From Agelas oroides (lineage: Eukaryota > Porifera > Demospongiae > Agelasida > Agelasidae), in NCBI GenBank assembly GCA_949130485.1, contig OX422184.1, positions 3,285,204 through 3,349,203 on the forward strand: a stretch of DNA of 64,000 nucleotides, given 5' to 3'. This document shows positions 33,701 through 42,700 of this stretch, one piece after another. The notes under the pieces were generated by a model. That model did not search any database, had not been told where the DNA came from, and worked only from the letters and a program-made list of their open reading frames with translations. Position numbers and translations under genes: made by a program. Within the stretch, counting starts at the first letter, position 1. Every line of letters begins with the position of its first letter.

Positions 33701-36700
33701 TCAGACTGCGATACCGCGTGGTCGGTCACATGCCATTTTTGGGTTTTGTCCATTGACCGATATTTGTCTCTGATCCTACATTCACCGCACATCCATAACT
33801 TGTGTGTTTGTAAGTAGCTGAGGTGGAAGCCACAGTGCAAGGCTGCACCCGCACTGTACGTGGGTACCATCTACCCTTGGGATCTTAGGTTAAAAGAGCT
33901 TATTTAGTCGTGTTTCTTATTCTCCTACAGCACCAGAGTCAATATTACCAGCCACTGCTTCATGGTGAGTATATACATGTTTGCTGCATTTATTGGAGTG
34001 GAAGGGATCGGGGAATGGGAGGAGGGGACGTATCTAAAGAAATCAAACAGATAGCCCTGCCATTGTACCAGCTCACTTGCAAGGGAGAGTTCTTTTCCTG
34101 GCCTGAAAATTACCAGCTCACTTGCAAGGGAGAGTTCTTTTCCTGGCCTGAAAATTACCAGCTCACTTGCAAGGGAGAGTTCTTTTCCTGGCCTGAAAAT
34201 GTACCAGCTCACTTGCAAGGGAGAGTTCTTTCCTGGCCTGAAAATGTACCAGCTCACTTGCAAGGGAGAGTTCTTTCCTGGCCTGAAAATGTACCAGCTC
34301 ACTTGCAAGGCAGAGTTCTTTCCTGGCCTGAAAATGTACCAGCTCACTTGCAAGGGAGAGTTCTTTCCTGGCCTGAAAATGTACCAGCTCACTTGCAAGG
34401 GAGAGTTCTTTCCTGGCCTGAAAATTACCAGCTCACTTGCAAGGGAGAGTCTGAAAATTGTCATTCAGCCTTGAAGATTTTCAGGGCAAGGCCTAACCTA
34501 GGGCACTTCTCCCCTTCCTCTTGCACAATGTAGTCTACATCCATGCATCATATTTTCTCAATTTAATACTGCCTCTCGAATAGTTACTTCAACAGTAGCT
34601 GTGGCTGGTATACGAGCCAAGCACATGACCACTACAGATTACCAAGGAATCATAGAAACATGCTATTTTTAGCCAAAGATCTGTAGAATCACTGAATCTT
34701 TGGATCTCTTGAAACTTGGACCTGGACAGCTGTGCATAGAGATCTCATGGATTGGAAGCCAGTGCCCAGTAGATCTCACTCTCTGTAAAGAAGCAGACCT
34801 ATAGACTGTCAATGAAAACTTTGTGCTGTCCACTTCAACTGCATATAAACAGTGTACACTAGGAAGTCACTCATCCAAACATGTTGGGACCAGAGGTAGT
34901 CTCATTCCCAGACCTCAGTACAGCACATGCACCAAGGACTGGGAATGAGGCTAGACCAGAGGGTGTTCAGATAACTGAAATGTTTGGATAAGTGAAACAA
35001 TACTACGTGATTGCAGAGCAGATTACTCAAAATATGATCATTATTTGGGGGATACCATAGATCGGGAAATTTTCGCCTTTGAAATATTTTCATCAGGGCG
35101 ACGGTGCAACGAAAATTAAGCATGCAAAAATTTAGAACACGTATACGTGCTATATTGTGCAACCGTTGAGCAATGAAATGAAAATTTAAAATGCAAATTA
35201 TTTTCATCGCAAAAATTTCCCGATCTGTGGTAAGTGAAGATTTGTAACCAGAATTTCAGTGCTAGTGTGCTAAAATTCTTCTATTTGCTCACATGGACAT
35301 GCCAGAATGGTCTGTGACTAACTCCACTGATAAGACGACTTGTTTGTCTTTAATAGGGCGTCTTCATCCACCAAGGGTCAAGGCGGTGCAGACTCACCAC
35401 CGACATATCCATCTTCTCAACTGCATTCCATCTCCAACAGCAAAGAATCCAAGTTTCCGGCTCTTTCTAGGGCATCACATTCGACCAATGATGGATCCAG
35501 TTTTGTTGAAAGTGGTCCCCATTCCACTACTATTGGATCACATACCAGCAACTGTGTGGGACCATCCCATGTGACAACTGGATTCCAGTCCCATTCCACA
35601 GACACTGGGTCACATACCAGTAACAGTTTGTCCCATTCCCATACCAGTAGTGGATCCCATCATTCCCATTCGAACAGTGTGTTACATTCTACCAGTACTG
35701 GGTCGCAATCCCATTCCAACAACAGTGGATCTTCGTCTACTGCCAATGTGTTACATAGCCATAGTGGTAGTACGTCTCATTCCCATACAAGTAGTAGTGG
35801 ATCTCATTCACATTCCAGTACCAGTGTGTCACATTCCCATTCCAGTAGCAGTAGTAGCAGCAAAGAAAGTTCCAGTAAGACACATTCCAGCAGTAGGCAG
35901 CACCATCACAGTCACAAGTCTCATTCCAGTGGGTCGCATTCCCATGCCCATGTGTCCCACTCAAAGCACAGTTCACACTCACACAGTTCTCACGGAGGTT
36001 CTTCAAGCCATACCCACTCACTCAGCAAACACAGCCACAAGTCGACAGATTCGTCTTTGCACAGAAGTGATTTGGAACGAGAGAAAACAAAAAGCAGTCG
36101 ATCTTCCGGACTCACGAGTCCCAGTTCTGAGTCTGTTAAGAGGCAGTCAAGTCGTGATCGCTTAAGTGAGCATCGTCACAGCAGAGGAGGGTCTTCCAGC
36201 AAGTCTAACACGCCCAGTCAGTCGCCAAAGAGCAGTATGTCGACTAGCTCCAGTTCTGGTAGCTTGAAACAACTTCAACAAGATGGTGGTGACGGGAAAC
36301 TGAGTAACAGCGTTGGTGAAGGAGGAGGAGGAGGAGGAGGAGGAGGAGGAGGGGAGAGTGTTACTGGGGGAGGAGGGGGAGGTGGAGTAGCGAAGCAAAC
36401 ACACAGCTCAGAGAAATTGGCACCTGGTGGGTTAGTGGTGGAGTCGATGGAGGATTGGGAGGAGGAGAGCTTGTTGGAGCCTTCTGCTAGAGGAGTCACT
36501 AGTGGGGGACGCAGAGATGACAGAAGAGAAGGAGGAGGTGACGGTGCAGCAACATCGAAGCCACTACCCGGTCTGAGGAACGGAGAGCCAAGCACAGCAG
36601 CCATGAATGGTGAGGGTGGTTTCATTTTGTAGTATGCACCTCTTGATGGTACAAGACACATACATTGTTAGCCTCGTTCCCAGGCTCTTGTGCGTGGGCG

Positions 36701-39700
36701 GAGAAAAAAGAGCCTGGTACACACTGTTTGCGCATGCTCAGTTCCCCCAGGATTTCTGGGAATTTGGAAATTTTCGTAAAATCTGCTCCGTTACACAAGC
36801 CTCCGCGAGGCATGCCGACTTCTCCCGTATAAAAGATGCCTGCCACTGACCACGCTCTGTGTAGACGATGACGAGGGAGCGACGAAGGTACTCAGCTCTT
36901 TGCTTGCAGGAATTGTCCACGCGTTTGTCCATTCCAGCTAAACGCTGCGGCACGTGACTGACGCAATCTTTCCCTTTGAAGTTTACCGATCGCCTCGAAC
37001 GAAGCAATGCAGACCGTTACTGTCAAAGCAATACTGTTTTTGACTTCAAAACCGCCCGTATGTATCCCACAGGAAGTATAACCAGGCAGTGCAGCCTTCA
37101 GAAGGTAAACAGAAATTGACCGTAATTTTAGTGTAGCGGAGTAGTATGCAGGTTACCAAGGGAAGTTGGCGCATGAGCGAACAGTGTGTACCAGGCTCTC
37201 TTTCCTCCTCCCCCGCACAAGAGCCTGGGAACGAGGCTAATACATTGTTAATTCAGCAAAATTCTTCAGTGATACGAGTGCCACAATTTTATGGGTAGGG
37301 TTTCAGCAACAATCAACTGGGTGAAATACATCCCAGTATGAAATACTCACACACGAATTCTTTTACACTGTACATGTGTGTACATACATGTACACACATG
37401 TACACACACACAATACACACACACACATGCACGCACATAATAGTTACATTCCCCAGACGGAGCAGCATGAGCCCGAAGGGCGAATGCTGTTCTGTCTGGG
37501 GAATGTAACTAATTTGTTGGATGGTAACCCTAGCAACCCACTGCCACACCTCCACCCCTTCCACTTTGTGTTATTCAAGTTCAAAGATTTGGTTGCTAAG
37601 CAACATTCAACAAACACACACACACACGCACACATGCACACACACGCACGCACGCACGCACGCACGCATACATGCACACACTTGCATGCACATACACATG
37701 CATACACGCACACGCACACAACACACACACACACACACACACCAATACACACAGTTATCCCTGTGCTCAACTCAGCAGGCGGTAGTCAATTCGGTGCTCT
37801 CGGGGTCACATGGCAAGCTCCAAACCTCACCCACCACCCACCAGCACCCCCAGAGGATGACCTAGGTAAGTAGGCATACACAAAGGAGAATGCACAAGGT
37901 TGGATCACTCCAATAGGCAACTTGTGTACTTAAAAATATGACCTGAATGGTCCATCTTAGCCTCGTACCCAGGCTCCTCCCCGTTTTTTGCAGGCGAGGA
38001 GCCTGGGTACGAAGCTAGTCCATCTTTAGTTTGACTTCCCCAGGATTACTTTTACAATCTTTTTTTTGGGTTGTAGAAAATAAATACACACAAAATTTTT
38101 ATACAAATGAGAGTGAAATGCTTGGTGTGTGCAAGGTTGTATTTTCATAGTGTGGAAACTCAAAGCTTGTTTGTAAAAACACACAAATATGTCACTATGT
38201 CAGCTTGTGTTGCACATGTGTATGATCCCATCATGGCATTTTATTGGCTGGATGTCACTGTACAAACTTGAATTGCACTTTTGCTGATATTTGGACTATA
38301 TTAAACTCAAGTTGTCATTGTGGTTAAATGTTTTTAGCTCATTCAGAGAAACAAAACCCTTAAAATCAACCTCCAAAGGCCATTCCCCCACCCCAAAAAT
38401 AAAAATCTAAACCTTTTCTCGGGATGGGGAGGTGGGGGTGGGGGGCATGCCCCCAGATCCCCCTCGCAATTTATGCTTCAAAGAAGTATGCTTTCAGCCC
38501 TATGGGCCACTTTTTCTCCCCCTCCTAACAACGTCCTGTATGAAACCCTGACAAGGTCTTTGTCTTCTGAATCAATCACTGCTATAATGGTCTAATCTTG
38601 TGTGGTAGGTTTTGATCCCTGGGATGAGTCCAACAAGGGGCTGGCCGACCTACTGGAGACTGAGGAAACCGCCGCTACCATGCCAAGTAGCATTGGGAGA
38701 GAGAAACGGGAATCTAAACAACACCAGGAGGCAGAAGCTGTGACCTCCAACGAGGGGGAACTACCCCTCCCCTCCTCCTCCACATCATTGACTTCTTGGC
38801 AAGAGGAGTTTAGAAGTGTCTTTCCCAATGTCAACATCAGCTTCAGTAAGGGGACCCCTGTGCATGAGACAGCAGAGCTAATGATATTGTAGTCTCGTCC
38901 CCAGACCCCACCCTCTCACGAGGAGAAACGGTCTGGTGAACCAAGTCAAATTTCTTGGGCTAGCGCACACTTTTGCAACAGCGCCACCCAAAACATTTTA
39001 CGCTAAACCAGCTCAAAAAAGGTACGGATACTCAAGTAGAGATCAAAAAATATTTGCTGTTATAAAGGAACACATGGATAACATGAGCTTTGAGGCCTTA
39101 TCTTATAATTTCTGCCCCAAGCGCTGGAGTTTCGAACGTTCACAAAGCAAAACACATACCACTCCTGGTTCGAAACGAAGAATGCGTGTGTTAAATGCGT
39201 TCTTTCGATCGTGGATCCCTCCCCCCCTCTGTCTACCTAGTAGACATAATGAAAATGGATCAGGCCTTTCCCCTCCGTTTTTGCATACTGCAAGCGATCA
39301 AAAAGTGGGCGATGGGAAGGCCTGGGAACAAGACTACAGTGAGCTACGTTTGTACTGGTGCGTGTGTTTGACCTCTGTCCCTCTCTTTTGTCCCAGGTCC
39401 CCGTCTCTCCTCTAAACCCAGGAATGACAAGGATCCTTCCTCCCTCCGTCACGCCGTGGACGACTCTACTGGCTACAGTGCCACTCCCCTTGCTCCCACC
39501 CTTGCTTACGTGTACCCCCAACTCGTCTCCTCAGCTACGCTGGCGATGAACCCTGCAGTAGCTGCTTCCAGTGCTGTCCAGACTCGCTTCATCAATACAA
39601 AGGTGAGAGAGAACATGAACTCGACTTGTGGAGCAGATAACTTTGTTTTTAAGTTCTCCTCCCTGTCTTGCATGCATGAACAACCACATCTCCCTAAAGA

Positions 39701-42700
39701 AAATAGGCCTAGGTGTTATGTAGAGTCACCCACTGCACAGCATGTGTTTCAGCCAATACCAGGCCTCATCACCTGCGCTGGGGCGGCCGGGAGATGGGGA
39801 CTGCTATCTCATGCACAAAATGCAGTCAGGTGGCTGGCCTTATCCACAGGGTCGGTAGAAGCTTGATCTTCAAAGGCATCTTCTTTTTGTGCTGCTGTCC
39901 TTCGTGCACCTGTCTTTCGTGTAGCTGTCTTTCATTCCAGGATTGTATAGCGATTGTAATCGTCGCACGTTGTTGACCCACTAAGGCGTACATGTCTGTC
40001 ACATTATCCAGCTTGAACAAGCACTATAAACTAAATTCACAATGGAAATGCACTGACCTCAGTCCCACACTCTCCCCTCCCCCCCACCACATTGAGGCTA
40101 TAAACACACCACTTGTAGGTTGTTCCAGTACACAATGCCATGCCACTTGCATGCAATTTAGTACCCACCAAAGATTTTCATCACACAAAATGTCGGTCTA
40201 TGGTTCATGTATGTGACGGAATATACAGAACGTAGCCGTTTAGCATCTCATTGGGCATGGCATTGTGACCAATGGCTACCCACTATCACTGTTGTATCTC
40301 TACCTGACTCTACTGGCCTCTACTGCACTGTACCATGGCTCTACTTGACTCTACTGGCCTCTACTGCACTGTACCATGACTCTACTTGACTCTACAGCAT
40401 TGTACCATGATTCTATTTGACTCTTTTAGCAAAATTTTAAAAGAAAGGCACAAATTAGTCACATGACACATTACCGTCACAGTAGAGAAAGGTTTTTTCT
40501 TGCTCGACGGCTAGTAAGGACTTAGTTGAAAATGGTTGTTGAACTGCGGTTGTTGCATATTTGCTACGCACTAGGGCATGCTCTAAGTGTGGCTGTCGCA
40601 TTTACGCGACAAAGTATCAAAGTCGTGCATTTCACTACTCAATATCACTGTTATATCCATTTGTTACGGACTAGTTACTTGTCTGTCAACTCACTCACAA
40701 CAGTCACACAGCGACGGAGGGCAGGAGAGATCAGAGTGGCCTGACTTTAGTGACAGCGGTAGGAGTGTGATGAGTGGACAGCAACAGAAACAGAATTCTT
40801 GGTCCGCAGAGAGAAGCACCACCAGAGGTTGGTTTGTTCTTAGTGGTACGGATTTCTTTTAGTGCATATGCTTGTAGTGTGTTGCAATTAGTGACTTAGA
40901 GGCCATTTGTCTTGCCATTACTTCTTTCTTGCCTTCCCCTTCTTTTCTTCTTCCTTCTCTCTATACATGTATCTTCCTTTCCTTCCCTCCTCCGTCTCCT
41001 TTCTTGCTCGCTTGCTCCCTCCCTTCCCCTCCCTCCTCCTCCCTCCCTCTTCCTCCCTCCCTCCCCTCCTTCTCTCCTCCCTTCCTCCCTTCCTTCCTCC
41101 CTGCCCCCTCCCTCCCTCCCTCCTCCCCCTCCCTCTCCCCTTCCCTCACTCAATCCCACCCCAACCTTTGTTAGACCCCTCATCATCAGGGAATGGTGCA
41201 CCTCCCCCTCCTGGTTTCACACCAAAGAGCAAGGACAGCTCAGGGCCAAACACTCTCAGTAATTCAGTCAATCATTCCCTCTGGGCCAATGCAACTGGGC
41301 AAGGTAGACCCTAACAGCAGTGTAGAGTGGTCTGGTACTAGCCTCATTCCCAGGCCTTCCCACCGTCCAGGCTAGTCTAGTTCCATTGTAAGATGCACTG
41401 TACTGATCACGAAACTGTGTGAGTACTGTAAGGCCATACAAAGTTAATTTCCTGTTTCTGGTCAGTGTGTATGGGGGGTGGGGGGGGTCAATTTTCTAAT
41501 CAGTATTCAGTAGGCTTGTGGCGATTCCGGAATAATAGGAAGTTTCTGGAAGCAGGCATTATGCAGGAATAAACGGTGGAAAATGGGGGAATAATGCCAC
41601 GTAGCATGGCTTTTCTAAATAACGCCCACTACATGTAACAGGATGGCAGAGTCTAGCAGTGCTGAGACTACCACTAGTAGTAATTTTAGTGGTAGCAGTC
41701 AATAGCGTCGATACTTGCCAGTCTCTTTTTTCTTTTTTCTTTGACAGTATATACTGATGTGTGTAAGATAATAATAATAGTGACTTTTTTGAAAGAATAA
41801 TCGGATTAAATCTAAAGAATTATCGGAACACTTTTTAGGAAGTGCGGAATAGAATAATCGGCAAAATTTTGAGTACAATTGCCTCAAGCCTAGTATTCAG
41901 CATACAACCACAGTGTTTACACAACCGGCACTCAGTGGCTTCACCATCCAAGCTTCTATATTTTGGCTCCATAGATACACAATTGTCTGTATTTTGCAGT
42001 CTTGTCCCCAGACCTCACCCTCCACGATGCATTTTGCTGTTTGTACACCTTTTTCTTTCCACTTTGGTTTCCGGGGAAAAAAAAAAAGGCCTGGTGGCCT
42101 GGTCATTTTTAAGTCACTTGTAGGACCAGAAACAGGAAATTAACTTTGTGTGGCCTAATCTCCCGAAATACACCCGTGTGCAATGAACTTTAAGTGGCTC
42201 CTCAAAAACAAGGGTGGGTGTATTTTCACGAGATGTGATATTACTATACGCCCACCTCATATACAGTTATAGTCAAGCCCTATTTATGTACACATGTAGT
42301 GATTCTGCAATGCCTCTTTTGTTAAGTGCTTGCTTGTGTCTGCCTCATTTATTAGTCCCTCCCCTTGCACTGTGCTGCTTATTCAGTGCTTCTTGCTTAG
42401 CATAACAGCATGTACTGCAACACAAATAGGTAGGAGTACTTTTGAGAGAAAAGCTCCCTTTGCAACAACTTTATTAAAAAAAGGGGGTATAGGGCTTATT
42501 TTCGAGGGTGGGCCTATTTTCGAGAGATTACGGTACTGGGTTGGGTCATTTTCACCATTTAAATATTCTTGTCGGTGTGATAAACAACAAAGATTGAAAG
42601 TGTAACTGTATGTGTTACATTGCAGAACTTTCATGCATGATGAAATACAATAAAGCAATAATGTATTAACCCTTTAGTATCTTGGTTGCCGATGTGATTA

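Noticed and set aside
33917..33964. A possible small exon (CAG acceptor, GTGAGT donor) in CNOT4 intron 10
   Set aside because: Its length breaks the phase between exons 10 and 11, while direct joining of 21253 to 35357 keeps the frame (GG + G).
33910..34533. Frames of about 180-207 codons on both strands
   Set aside because: They are produced by the 45-bp minisatellite; no domain and no start context.
35650..36661. Alternative frames on both strands over CNOT4 exon 11
   Set aside because: Shadows of the repetitive Ser/His codons; the exon phases fix the real frame.
37376..37873. Thr/His- and Cys/Val-rich frames
   Set aside because: Generated by CA/GT microsatellites; only 37776-37865 is coding, as CNOT4 exon 12.
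40206..40410. Repeated CTCTACTTGACTCTACTGGC units as a coding or regulatory array
   Set aside because: A short local tandem repeat in CNOT4 intron 14 with no further signal.
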